Assembly (NCBI GenBank): GCA_034620365.1
Contig: JAQGEQ010000046.1
Location: 434,001 to 498,000 of the forward strand
From: Pegea sp. RAD2-039
Lineage: Eukaryota > Chordata > Thaliacea > Salpida > Salpidae
DNA: 64,000 nt
Direction: 5' to 3'
Shown: positions 47,852 through 62,800 of the stretch, one piece after another
Position numbering within the stretch: the first letter of the stretch is position 1
Layout of the letters: each line of letters begins with the position of its first letter
Made by a program: the position numbers and the translations under genes
Notes under the pieces: generated by a model
The model's input: only the letters and a program-made list of their open reading frames with translations
Databases searched by the model: none
Told to the model about the DNA's origin: nothing

Positions 47852-50800
47852 CTGTAAATTTAATTTCAGTTGCTAAGAATTTTAGAATTCTAGAGGTTTA
47901 AAAGAAGGACTTTTTCTAGCGGGTATTCCCCTTATCAGATAATAACATATTATTTAACGAATATGAGCTAAAATAAATAAAACATTTATGTAACTAACTA
48001 GTATAACACTTTGGAAGTTTGGGGTTTTTGTCAAAGAACCGTGTAAATATTTCCATCATTTTGAAATTTAAAGATTTTGTATCAACTGGAGTCTTATCAC
48101 ATTCTTTTTTGTGTATCAACTTAGTTGCTCCCACAAACTTGTCATAAATGCTAAAAATCGATTGAAAAATATTTTAAGATCAAATTACTAATATTACAGC
48201 TATCTAAAAATGATAAGACTAGTCCACATGCAGTCCAAAAACCAATAAAAAATAAAAAAGTAATTAATGATTGTTGCTGGAGTTTAAATAAGTAAAGCTA
48301 ACATAGAAAATATATTTTTATTTTGATAACTACCTTAAGTACTTCTTAATATAAATCATTTAATCAACTCTTACTTGCAAACTTGACCATAATTATCCGC
48401 TTTTGAAACAGAAGTAAATAAAATCTCAGCTTGTTTTGCCACGAGCCCGGTAAAGTTGCTTGAACAAGAAAGTATATTCTCGACCGACGGCACCTTAAGA
48501 TCCCCAAAACCGAAGGAAGCAAGGAGCTTACGCAAAGGTTTGCTTAAGTCGATGTTATTTAACCAATCATTAACTATATCAGTTTGTTGTGAATAATTTG
48601 GGCAGAACATAGACTCTAAGTGGCTAAACAACTTTTTGGTCTCATTTAAACGAAAAACTTGTAATCGGAACATGAGGTCATCTATATCATCAACTTCATT
48701 GAATATTTCACGCAACATCTAGTAAAAAAATACTTATGTGATCTAAGTTATATGATTTTCAATTTTAAAGTTGACAAATAATTTTTACCGGGAATAATGA
48801 CCGAAAACCGACAACATCATCCAGTATAGTAGGACATTTTCCTTGTAAGCATCCATTAAGTACTTTAGACATACACTTTATGAATTTGTTAAAGAAATAT
48901 CTATAAAAAATAAGTATAACATCAAATCATTGTTCGGTAAAATGATTATAAATATTTTGAAAATCATCTAAAAGTTTTGATATCAGGTCAATAAACAAAA
49001 CTATTATTTAAATGTTTAAAAACTGTCTATCTGTGTAGTGTAGCGGTTATCACAGCCTTCTACCACGTGGGAGGCCTCACGTTCGACAGTAGGCGGACAC
49101 ATATTTGCGACATGGAAAAGTCTATCAAAGACTCAGGAAAAGAGCCTTGTTATTCGTGTTAATGTCAACACATCCAGGAGACACAAGAATCCAAATTTAA
49201 AGCCGGAGTTGGAGCCTCGTACAAAGTTTGTTATTGTACTCAATGTTATCCCGGCATCTCGTTCGATGCCAGCCGGGTGCAGCTGAATCAGTCCTTCTGT
49301 TCCTCTGTATACCTTGTTGACGTGGAGAGTGGATTCCTGCTGCATGGGCAACAACAGGATATTTGTAATTTCTTCCAAGGTTTACAGCATGGTCGTTCTC
49401 TATCGAAACAGGCCATTTCTTCTTTTTATTTAAAACGTATAGACTGAAAGTTTCAGCCTAATGTTTTAAATCAAACTAAAGCTGGTTTCTTATATACAGC
49501 GGATAATTTATTACTCATGTGTTTAAAAATTCAGCTGAGATTACTTTTAGTTAAAAGGTCAATTAGATTAAAACTTTTCTCTTCATCTCCTAAAATGGTC
49601 AATAAATTTTGAAAAAATGTTCTAAATAAATGTATAAACTAACAAGCATGTTTCTTTATTGGTAAGCGGAAGCTTCTCTATAAACGGTGACACACAAACA
49701 AGTGTAGAGTCTAGTGTTTCACTAATTGTACAGCTTGGAAATAGTTGAACATCTATGAAAAATAAAGTCATCAAAAGGTAGATTTAGTGCTTACGCACTA
49801 TCTAACCAATTTCATTTGTATAACATAAATTTGGAAGGGAAGCTTGAAGTGAAGTGCACATGTTTGAATCACATGTATCGAGCGAGCAGTTTGTCATCTG
49901 ACCATAATTTCTGGCTTCTATGTACTGTGAAAGGTCATCACATGTGAATGGTTCTTCTGGGTTGTAGCAAATTCCATTTAAGACTTTAACTGAAACCAAA
50001 TTTATAATATTATAAAGTATTCTTTTTTATAAGTAACAATTTAGTTTAAATCAAAAAGCTTAGAGTGATACAGTAAAAGTGAGAAGCTTACAAGATTGGC
50101 CATCTTTTTGAAGTATATAATTTTCAACCATACAATTGTATGATAGATTCGGGCATGTAGTCACAAATGTATTGTCATAGATTGTAAGATTTTCAAACGT
50201 GAATAAATCTCCGGTTACACAGATTCGATCTAAAACATTCTACTTGTTAGAAGACTGTTTTAATTTTTCAAAATAGATGATTTATATTAGTATCATTTTG
50301 ATAAGTACAAAAATAATGAAGTTGAAGACAAACTTTGGGAGCAAGAAGTAATTGCAGGATGCTCTTCTTGTAACTGCTTTAAAACATTAAATGCTTTTCT
50401 ACTATTAATTACATAAAATGAATCCGAAGTGACATCGCTCGTCAAACACTCCTTCCCCAAAATCTCAAAAATGTTGACCAGAAAAATATCATAGAATCTG
50501 AAAAAGATGAGAGTGAAATTTACGATGAAAAAGTTTGAAGAAGATATTTTTATCTTAGATTAGTTTTAATTATTCAGTAGCTTCAACTTTACCTGCAAAT
50601 GTTTTCTTTATCTAAATTGCTTTCATACTTTCCTACCACTTTCTCCTTGGTTGATTGGATCTCATCAAGAATATCCTTATCACATTTTGAAAATTGTACA
50701 TCAAGTTCAATTCCAAGGTATTCAAAAAACTGTTTAATGCTGTCTAGTACTAAAGTACCATCCAACCATTCACTAGCAACTGTTTCTATCTCGTCTTTAT

Positions 50801-53800
50801 TTGGACAAAATTTTGAAGAAACTTTTTTTAGTAGGCTGGCAGCATCCATCAAATTAAACATTTCTAGGCGATTGATTAAATCTTCTAAAGCAAAAATCTC
50901 GTTGCTAATTTCCCAAAGGATCTGTAAAGATTTTAGCATATGATTAAAGTAAAAGAACTCATGAATTTGGCAAATAAATATAACATTTATTTACATAATA
51001 TGAAGCTCTAAGTCCAGGAATTCTATCTAACACAGATGGGCATGTTCCTAATAAACAAGCTCGTGACTTTTTGACAACACATGATATCATATCATCCATG
51101 GCATCACTGAAATTAAAACAAATTTTAATAGTCTTACCTACAAAATTTACTAAGAAACACCTTTCGGTTTTATGCTTACAATTTACCAAAAATTTTATAA
51201 AAAAGTTGTAAAATAATGAGATTAATAAATAGATAGACAAAAATGTAAACTACTGGCAGATAAATCCTGCTTTACTCGGAAAAATAGAAAGAAAATCTGT
51301 TGTACAAACAGAAATTTGGATTAAAAGCTCTTTCATTGTGCAGCTCGGCAATAGCTGAATATCTGCAGAAGTTTTATCTTTAATTTTAATTAAATATTTT
51401 GTTATATAAAAAGAAAAATGTACCGTCTTCAGATGTAGTACATTGGATACCAGAATCAATAACTTTTAGTGGTGAACATAGATCACTACCACATACTTCC
51501 ATATGACATTCAGAAACTTTACCATATTCAAGGGCGCTGTTATATTCAATAATATCTTCACATGTGTAAGCCTTACGTGCATCCAAGCATGATCCAGTCA
51601 TAACATTAACTGTAAGAATTTAGTATCAAGTATTAATAAAATTCGAAAAGTTTAAATCTAAGAAGCTTTTAGTATCGAATTTTAACCTGTGTAATCATCT
51701 GAAGTATTCAAATTATATTTTTCAAATAAGCACAAGTTAGATGATTTTCTACAAAGTGCTTCGACGACATTATCACTGAGAACTTCTCCTTTTTCAGTTG
51801 AAACTCTCACTCCTGTTGTACATTTTCGATCTATTAAATTTAAAGAGTTTTTATAAGAAATGTAATAAAGTTTTCATACAGATAGTGAAAGATTGACTTG
51901 CAATCACAACCTGGTTATTTCAGTTTATCACATTTAAAAATTTCATCTTTATAATTATTCAGTGATTCAAATTTGTTAAATCGTAGTTCACTTGTAAGAT
52001 AATTACAAGAAATCATTTTGACTCACATTTACTACAGCTTGGTAATTGAGGATGTTTCTGTAATAAACTTTTAAAGATTTCAAGAGCCTTATTTAAATTG
52101 GTTGACTGGTACATTTGGTTTGTCGAATCAGCACAACTTTCCTCAAGTAGCAGTGTTAATTGCGACGTAAAATTGTTATATGAGCTGAAAAAAATGCTCC
52201 AATTAAATTGATTATAAAGATTAAAGAATGTTACTAAAACTTTCATAAGGCAAAGTTTTGATTTCTTAAACATTTGAGCAATCATTAATTGGCTTTATGA
52301 ATTAGTTCTATTCCAATAAGCTCAACTAATATCTTAAGAAATCTTCAAGATGACCTACAAAGAAACAAGTTTACTTACACACAAAACTGTTGATGGTTAT
52401 CCAAGGTCAGAAAATGTTTAACTGTTTCATAGTTAAGTTGCTCAAACTTTTTAACAAATTTCCTTTCACATGGAATCATTTCTTGAATATCAAAATTTAA
52501 ATTAAAAAAATTAAAAGCTTCTTGTAAAATTTTGAAAATATTTAGATTATTTTCCCAAAGCGAGAAGTTTGATTTCATCGAATCCGTTTCTGGACAGAAT
52601 ACTTTTGGAATATTTTCTAAATAAGGTAAAGCTTCAATGTAATTTAATCTTGTAAACGATGAAATCAAATCATAAAAGTTTTGGACATCTCTAAAAAGCT
52701 CTCTAAATATCTGTAGTAAAAAATTATGTTCAAAATTCAAAGCAAAGCCATTTTTAAAAACTACCAACCCCATACTCCGATCTTAACCCAGATACATCGT
52801 CTAAAACTGTATTACAACGTCCCGTTAAACATTTAGAAGCCGAATTAGTGATACACGAAATTAGAAAATCCAAGTTTGCTCTAAAAAATACAATCTACAC
52901 TTGAGTAAATAGTCATAAAATTGTTTTCAATGATCATCATAAAAATTAATCTGAAGAGGTACTGGAAAACGATTTGTTTAAACTTATTTTAACTCTATAA
53001 ATTCATTTTAATGATAAATGAACTGGTTTATACCTGCATAGAATGTTATCTGAATAAGGAAAATCTTGTAGGTAAGGATACAAACAAACACTTGCCAAAT
53101 CTAAGGTGTACTTCATACCACAGCTTGGAAAAAGTTGTAAATCTGAAGCGATGAGTAACCAAAAAATACGAAGAATTAATAAACTAAATTCTAATATCCT
53201 AGACGTTGTACGCAAGCTAATATTAATAGACAAACATTAAAAAGATCACCTTCATCTTGGGTTTTACAATCGTAGGTGCTTAAAGCTTTTAGTGGTGTAC
53301 AGAGATTTGAATCACACTTTTCAACGTTACAGAATCCAAGCTCCCCATATTTAGAGGATTGAACAAGCTCAGCAATGTTATTACAATCAAAAGATAATGA
53401 TCGAGAAAGACAAGAACCACTTTCAAATAACACTAAAACACAGCAAGGAAAATTGAACATTTTATATGAAAAATAAAGTTCGATTTTTTTATCAAGTTGC
53501 TATATTTGATATGACAAAAAAAAAGAAACCTGATTGGTTTAAAAGTTGAATCTCATAATTCTCGTATAAACAAAAGTCAGTTGAATGTCTACAAAGAGCT
53601 TCAACAGTAGTATCACTAACAACTAATCCATTTATAAATGAACGTTCACCAGTAGCACAGACTCTGCCAACTGAAGACAGATAATTAAAAAATAATAATT
53701 TGATAATTAAACAAGAGACACTAGACGAAACGGATATAGAAAAAAAACAATAATAATAATTAAATATAATAACAATATACAAGAATAAATAATAACGAAA

Positions 53801-56800
53801 AACTAAAAGAATCAAATGCTTACCAAACTTTACTTTATTCACATCACAACTAAACACTGTTGGTTGTTTCTGATAAAACTTTTCCAATGATTCAGCAAGT
53901 TGTCGAGCAACTTTATTTTCACAATCATACTTTTGAGCATTTGCTAATGAAACATTTCGAACAAACTCGCCATAAACTCTGCAAAAAATTACAAAATATT
54001 CTTTTCTGTATATTGTTTCTAAGCAACGATCTTAGTTTGAATCTTATACTTTTTCATAAAACACGAAAAAACTCTTACCGACAAGAATCTTCACCATACG
54101 AAGATTGTAAGTAGGCAAATAAATCGTTGTTTTCAATCAAATCTTCTTTTTCAAACATTTCATTATAATGTAAGATTTCTTGAAAACTTGGAATCCAATT
54201 ATTCTCATCAAAACTTGTCAGTACCATTTGAAGCTTGGCAAAAGGATTATTGAATGATTTCAGCAACATCTCACTTGCTTCAATTCCACTTAAACAAAGA
54301 CTTTCATAAGCTTTGTCAACATAATCAGCTGACTTCTCCATTCCAAGTAATCTATATCTTGCTGATAACTCATCAGCAGAAGTGATGTCACGTGTAGCTT
54401 CTCGAACAATCTGAGAAGGTTTCTCTTTTATCAAGTCTGTAGTATTTAGAGATTCGAAATCTTTCACGAAATGAAACTCACCGAGTAAGAAGCACGTAAG
54501 CCGGGAACATCATCCAATACAGTTGGACATCTGCCTACTAAACATGTATTTAGAGATTTTGTAGAACAAGCAAACATCTTATCCATGTTTTTTCTGAGTT
54601 GTAAAAATATTTAGTTCTTAAAAGAGATATAAAATATTCAAAAGTTTTTAGTTTATTCATAAAAGTAGATTTGCTTTTTAATAAATAAAATAATTTATTA
54701 TTAATTTGTATTTTCTGAACACTTTTTCTTACTTGCATTGATAGCGATCATTATATGGATACTTTGCAAGGTATATTTCCAAACAATTGTACAGATCTTC
54801 CATGATTTCTTGTAGAGAGCAACTAGGGAGCACTTGTACATCTGAATAATTGTTTAAACTTTTGTAAGAAAAGATAAAGTACTTTTAAAAAGTTAAGAAA
54901 AATAATTTATTTTATAGAATTTTCATTAAGAGATTTCTAAAAACGGTAAACTTTATTTAATGTTAGTCTTAATTTCTAAACATCTTCTAACCATCTTCTG
55001 CTACATTACAACCACTTGGTGGCGTTGCATCCAGTGAAGAACAGAAATCTCCATAACAAGAACTCATTTCACAATTGTCAACTTCCAAGCCACTTGCATA
55101 CTTGGTATACTCTCTAATTTCTTTACAAGTATACATCTTAGAAGGATCAATACATTGTCCGCTCTCAACATTCACTGAATAAAACAAGTCATAATTACAA
55201 TAGGCTCTTTTTGACAAAATAATTATCATGGACATTATCAAAATAACAAACATTAGCTTATAGTTTCAAACCTCTATAATCACTTGACACAACTTCATAT
55301 GTTTCGTACAAACATAGAGATGCTGAATCTTTACAGATTGCTTCAACAGTATTATCACTTATAACCATTTCGTTCAAGATCGATCTATCACCAGTTACAC
55401 ATTTTCTATCTAAAAATTAAATATTTTCACTTTTGTATCAGCAAAAAGTAAAGCATTTTTTACTGTTCAAGTGAAAAGATATCTCTTCTCATTTATATTT
55501 TGATTAAAATTATTGATTATATTAAAGATTCAAAGAATGCAACATCTTATTTTAATCAGTTTTTACTACATAGATGTAAATATAAGTTTTGTTTATACTA
55601 AAATCTAAACTTAGAGTTAGTTATATTTACAATTATCAAATGAAATAATTTACTTGTTTCACAACTAAACACTGTTGGTTGTTTCTGATAAAACTTTTCC
55701 AATGATTCAGCAATTTGTCGAGCAACTTTAACTTACAGCATTTGCTAATGAAACTTTCGAACAAACTCGCCATAAACTCTGCAAAAAATTACAAAATATT
55801 CTTTTAGTTTTATTCTTAATCAACTTAATTTCAAATCAGTTGAAATTTCAGGAATTTGGCAAATAAGAAACATTTCTTTATTTAATTATGAAACCAAACT
55901 AACGGAAGAAAGAATTATTTTCTGATAGTTTATTTAAAATAATTGTTTCTAAGCAAAGATCTTAGTTTGAATCTTATACTTTTTCATAAAACTCGAAAAG
56001 ACTCTTACCGACAAGAATCTTCACCATACGAAGATTGTAAGTAGGCAAATAAATCGTTGTTTTCAATCAAATCTTCTTTTTCAAACATTTCATTATAATG
56101 TAAGATTTCTTGAAAACTTGGAATCCAATTATTCTCATCAAAACTCGTCAGTACCATTTGAAGCTTGGCAAAAGGATTATTGAATGATTTCAGCAACATC
56201 TCACTTGCTTCAATTCCACTTAAACAAAGACTTTCATATGCTTTGTCAACATAATCAGCTGACTTCTCCATTCCAAGTAATCTATATCTTGCTGATAACT
56301 CATCAGCAGAAGTGATGTCACGTGTAGCTTCTCGAACAATCTGAGAAGGTTTCTCTTTTATCAAATCTGTAGAGTTTAGAGATTCGAAATCTTACACGAA
56401 ATGAAACTCACCGAGTAAGAAGCACGTAAGCCGGGAACATCATCCAATACAGTTGGACATCTGCCTACTAAACATGTATTTAGAGATTTTGTAGAACAAG
56501 CAAACATCTTATCCATGTTTTTTCTGAGTTGTAAAAATATTTAGTTCTTAAAAGAGATATAAAATATTCAAAAGTTTTTAGTTTATTCATAAAAGTAGAT
56601 TTCCTTTTTAATAAATATAATAATTTATTATTAATTTGTATTTTCTGAACACTTTTTCTTACTTGCATTGATAGCGATCATTATATGGATACTTTGCAAG
56701 GTATATTTCCAAACAATTGTACAGATCTTCCATGATTTCTTGTAGAGAGCAACTAGGGAGCACTTGTACATCTGAATAATTGTTTAAACTTTTGTCAGAA

Positions 56801-59800
56801 AAGATAAAGTACTTTTAAAAAATTTGGAAAAATAATTTATTTTATCGAATTTTCATTAAGAGATTTCTAAAAACGGAAAACTTGATTTAATCTTAGTCTA
56901 GATCTCTAAACTTCTTCTAACCGTCTTCTGCTACATTACAACCACTTGGTGGCGTTGCATCCAGTGAAGAACAGAAATCTCCATGACAAGAACTCATTTC
57001 ACAATTGTCAACTTCCAAGCCACTTGCATACTTGGTATACTCTCTAATTTCTTTACAAGTATACATCTTAGAAGGATCAATACATTGTCCGCTCTCAACA
57101 TTCACTGAATAAAACAAGTCATAATTACAATAGGCTCTTTTTGACAAAATAATTATCATGGACATTATCAAAATAACAAACATTAGCTTATAGTTTCAAA
57201 CCTCTATAATCACTTGACACAACTTCATATGTTTCGTACAAACATAGAGATCCTGAATCTTTACAGATTGCTTCAACAGTATTATCACTTATAACCATTT
57301 CGTTCAAGATCGATCTATCACCAGTTACACATTTTCTATCTAAAAATTAAATATTTTCACTTTTGTATCAGCAAAAAGTAAAGCATTTTTTACTGTTCAA
57401 GTGAAAAGATATCTCTTCTCATTTATATTTTGATTAAAATTATTGATTATATTAAAGATTCAAAGTATACAATATCTTATTTTAATCAGTTTTTACTACA
57501 TAGATGTAAATATAAGTTTTGTTTATACTAAAATCTAAAGTTAGAGTTAGTTATATTTACAATTATCAAATGAAATAATTTACTTGTATCACAACTAAAC
57601 ACTGTTGGTTGTTTCTGATAAAACTTTTCCAATGATTCAGCAATTTGTCGAGCAACTTTAACTGCACAACAATACTTTTGAGCATTTGCTAATGAAACAT
57701 TTCGAACAAACTCGCCATAAACTCTGCAAAAAATTACAAAATATTCTTTTAGTTTTATTCTTAATCAACTTAATTTCAAATCAGTTGAAATTTCAGGAAT
57801 TTGGCAAATAAGAAACATTTCTTTATTTAATTATGAAACCAAACTAACGGAAGAAAGAATTATTTTCTGATAGCTTATTTAAAATAATTGTTTCTAAGCA
57901 AAGATCTTAGTTTGAATCTTAAACTTTTTCATAAAACACGAAAAAACTCTTACCGACAAGAATCTTCACCATACGAAGATTGTAAGTAGGCAAATAAATC
58001 GTTGTTTTCAATCAAATCTTCTTTTTCAAACATTTCATTATAATGTAAGATTTCTTGAAAACTTGGAATCCAATTATTCTCATCAAAACTCGTCAGTACC
58101 ATTTGAAGCTTGGCAAAAGGATTATTGAATGATTTCAGCAACATCTCACTTGCTTCAATTCCACTTAAACAAAGACTTTCATATGCTTTGTCAACATAAT
58201 CAGCTGACTTCTCCATTCCAAGTAATCTATATCTTGCTGATAACTCATCAGCAGAAGTGATGTCACGTGTAGCTTCTCGAACAATCTGAGAAGGTTTCTC
58301 TTTTATCAAATCTGTAGTATTTAGAGATTCGAAATCTTTCACGAAATGAAACTCACCGAGTAAGAAGCACGTAAGCCGGGAACATCATCCAATACAGTTG
58401 GACATCTGCCTACTAAACATGTATTTAGAGATTTTGTAGAACAAGCAAACATCTTATCCATGTTTTTTCTGAGTTGTAAAAATATTTAGTTCTTAAAAGA
58501 GATATAAAATATTCAAAAGTTTTTAGTTTATTTATAAAAGTAGATTTGCTTTTTAATAAATAAAATAATTTATTATTAATTTGTATTTTCTGAACACTTT
58601 TTCTTACTTGCATTGATAGCGATCATTATATGGATACTTTGCAAGGTATATTTCCAAACAATTGTACAGATCTTTCATGATTTCTTGTAGAGAGCAACTA
58701 GGGAGCACTTGTACATCTGAATAATTGTTTAAACTTTTGTCAGAAAAGATAAAGTACTTTTTAAAAATTAAGAAAAATAAATCATTTTATCGAATTTTCA
58801 TTAAAAGATTTCTAAAAAAGATAAACTTCATTTAATCTTAGTCTAGATCTCTAAACTTCTTCTAACCATCTTCTGCTACATTGCAACCACTTGGTGGCGT
58901 TGCATCCAGTGAAGAACAGAAATCTCCATGACAAGAACTCATTTCACAATTGTCAACTTCCAAGCCACTTGCATACTTGGTATACTCTCTAATTTCTTTA
59001 CAAGTATACATCTTAGAAGGATCAATACATTGTCCGCTCTCAATATTCACTGAATAAAACAAGTCATAATTACAATAGGCTCTTTTTGACAAAATAATTA
59101 TCATGGACATTATCAAAATAACAAACATTAGCTTATAGTTTCAAACCTCTATAATCACTTGACACAACTTCATATGTTTCGTACAAACATAGAGATGCTG
59201 AATCTTTACAGATTGCTTCAACAGTATTATCACTTATAACCATTTCGTTCAAGATCGATCTATCACCAGTTACACATTTTCTATCTAAAAATTAAATATT
59301 TTCACTTTTGTATCAGCAAAAAGTAAAGCATTTTTTACTGTTCAAGTGAAAAGATATCTCTTCTCATTTATATTTTGATTAAAATTATTGATTATATTAA
59401 AGATTCAAACAATACAATATCTTATTTTAATCAGTTTTTACTACATAGATGTAAATATAAGTTTTGTTTATACTAAAATCTAAACTTAGAGTTAGTTATA
59501 TTTACAAATATCAAATAAAATAATTTACTTGTTTCACAACTAAACACTGTTGGTTGTTTCTGATAAAACTTTTCCAATGATTCAGCAATTTGTCGAGCAA
59601 CTTTATTTTCACAATCATACTTTTGAGCATTTGCTAATGAAACACTTCGAACAAACTCGCCATAAACTCTGCAAAAAATTACAAAATATTCTTTTAGTTT
59701 CATTCTTAATCAACTTAATTTCAAATCAGTTGAAATTTCAGGAATTTGGCAAATAAAAACATTTCTTTATTTAATTATGAAACCAAACTAACGGAAGAAA

Positions 59801-62800
59801 GAATTATTTTCTGAAGTTTATTTAAAATAACTAAACAAAGATCGTTTGAATCTTAATACTTTTTCATGAACACGAAAAAACTCTTACCGACAAGAAATCA
59901 AATTCACATTTCATACGAAGATTGATAAGTTTCTAAGCAAAGATCTTAGTTTGAATCTTATACTTTTTCATAAAACACGAAAAGACTCTTACCGACAAGA
60001 ATCTTCACCATACGAAGATTGTAAGTAGGCAAATAAATCGTTGTTTTCAATCAAATCTTCTTTTTCAAACATTTCATTATAATGTAAGATTTCTTGAAAA
60101 CTTGGAATCCAATTATTCTCATCAAAACTCGTCAGTACCATTTGAAGCTTGGCAAAAGGATTATTGAATGATTTCAGCAACATCTCACTTGCTTCAATTC
60201 CACTTAAACAAAGACTTTCATAAGCTTTGTCAACATAATCAGCTGACTTCTCCATTCCAAGTAATCTATATCTTGCTGATAACTCATCAGCAGAAGTGAT
60301 GTCACGTGTAGCTTCTCGAACAATCTGAGAAGGTTTCTCTTTTATCAAATCTGTAGTATTTAGAGATTCGAAATCTTTCACGAAATGAAACTCACCGAGT
60401 AAGAAGCACGTAAGCCGGGAACATCATCCAATACAGTTGGACATCTGCCTACTAAACATGTATTTAGAGATTTTGTAGAACAAGCAAACATCTTATCCAT
60501 GTTTTTTCTGAGTTGTAAAAATATTTAGTTCTTAAAAGAGATATAAAATATTCAAAAGTTTTTAGTTTATTCATAAAAGTAGATTTGCTTTTTAATAAAT
60601 ATAATAATTTTTTATTAATTTGTATTTTCTGAACACTTTTTCTTACTTGCATTGATAGCGATCATTATATGGATACTTTGCAAGGTATATTTCCAAACAA
60701 TTGTACAGATCTTTCATGATTTCTTGTAGAGAGCAACTAGGGAGCACTTGTACATCTGAATAATTGTTTAAACTTTTGTCAGAAAAGATAAAGTACTTTT
60801 TAAAAATTAAGAAAAATAAATCATTTTATCGAATTTTCATTAAAAGATTTCTAAAAAAGATAAACTTCATTTAATCTTAGTCTAGATCTCTAAACTTCTT
60901 CTAACCATCTTCTGCTACATTGCAACCACTTGGTGGCGTTGCATCCAGTGAAGAACAGAAATCTCCATGACAAGAACTCATTTCACAATTTTCAACTTCC
61001 AAGCCACTTGCATACTTGGTATACTCTCTAATTTCTTTACAAGTATACATCTTAGAAGGATCAATACATTGTCCGCTCTCAACATTCACTGAATAAAACA
61101 AGTCATAATTACAATAGGCTCTTTTTGACAAAATAATTATCATGGACATTATCAAAATAACAAACATTAGCTTGTAGTTTCAAACCTCTATAATCACTTG
61201 ACACAACTTCATATGTTTCGTACAAACATAGAGATGCTGAATCTTTACAGATTGCTTCAACAGTATTATCACTTATAACCATTTCGTTCAAGATCGATCT
61301 ATCACCAGTTACACATTTTCTATCTAAAATTTAAATATTTTCACTTTTGTATCAGCAAAAAGTAAAGCATTTTTTACTGTTCAAGTGAAAAGATATCTCT
61401 TCTCATTTATATTTTGATTAAAATTATTGATTATATTAAAGATTCAAACAATACAATATCTTATTCTAATCAGTTTTTACTACATAGATGTAAATATAAG
61501 TTTTGTTTATACTAAAATCTAAACTTAGAGTTAGTTATATTTACAAATATCAAATAAAATAATTTACTTGTTTCACAACTAAACACTGTTGGTTGTTTCT
61601 GATAAAACTTTTCCAATGATTCAGCAATTTGTCGAGCAACTTTATTTTCACAATCATACTTTTGAGCATTTGCTAATGAAACACTTCGAACAAACTCGCC
61701 ATAAACTCTGCAAAAAATTACAAAATATTCTTTTAGTTTCATTCTTAATCAACTTAATTTCAAATCAGTTGAAATTTCAGGAATTTGGCAAATAAGAAAC
61801 ATTTCTTTATTTAATTATGAAACCAAACTAACGGAAGAAAGAATTATTTTCTGATAGTTTATTTAAAATAATTGTTTCTAAGCAAAGATCTTAGTTTGAA
61901 TCTTATACTTTTTCATAAAACTCGAAAAAACTCTTACCGACAAGAATCTTCACCATACGAAGATTGTAAGTAGGCAAATAAATCGTTGTTTTCAATCAAA
62001 TCTTCTTTTTCAAACATTTCATTATAATGTAAGATTTCTTGAAAACTTGGAATCCAATTATTCTCATCAAAACTTGTCAGTACCATTTGAAGCTTGGCAA
62101 AAGGATTATTGAATGATTTCAGCAACATCTCACTTGCTTCAATTCCACTTAAACAAAGACTTTCATAAGCTTTGTCAACATAATCAGCTGACTTCTCCAT
62201 TCCAAGTAATCTATATCTTGCTGATAACTCATCAGCAGAAGTGATGTCACGTGTAGCTTCTCGAACAATCTGAGAAGGTTTCTCTTTTATCAAATCTGTA
62301 GTATTTAGAGATTCGAAATCTTTCACGAAATGAAACTCACCGAGTAAGAAGCACGTAAGCCGGGAACATCATCCAATACAGTTGGACATCTGCCTACTAA
62401 ACATGTATTTAGAGATTTTGTAGAACAAGCAAACATCTTATCCATGTTTTTTCTGAGTTGTAAAAATATTTAGTTCTTAAAAGAGATATAAAATATTCAA
62501 AAGTTTTTAGCTTATTCATAAAAGTAGATTTGCTTTTTATTAAATAAAATAATTTATTATTAATTTGTATTTTCTGAAAACTTTTTCTTACTTGCATTGA
62601 TAGCGATCATTATATGGATACTTTGCAAGGTATATTTCCAAACAATTGTACAGATCTTTCATGATTTCTTGTAGAGAGCAACTAGGGAGCACTTGTACAT
62701 CTGAATAATTGTTTAAGCTTTTGTCAGAAAAGATAAAGTACTTTTTAAAAATTTGGAAAAATAATTTATTTTATCGAATTTTCATTAAGAGATTTCTAAA

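Noticed and set aside
49028-49100. A functional tRNA gene
   Set aside because: Box A and box B-like words are present, but the T-arm and anticodon arm do not pair properly and the sequence continues into a body shared with copy A, so it is a SINE head.
53860-54114. Plus-strand frames repeated at 53860, 59550, 61589 and 63534
   Set aside because: They are antisense to exon F of the modules and recur only because the modules recur.
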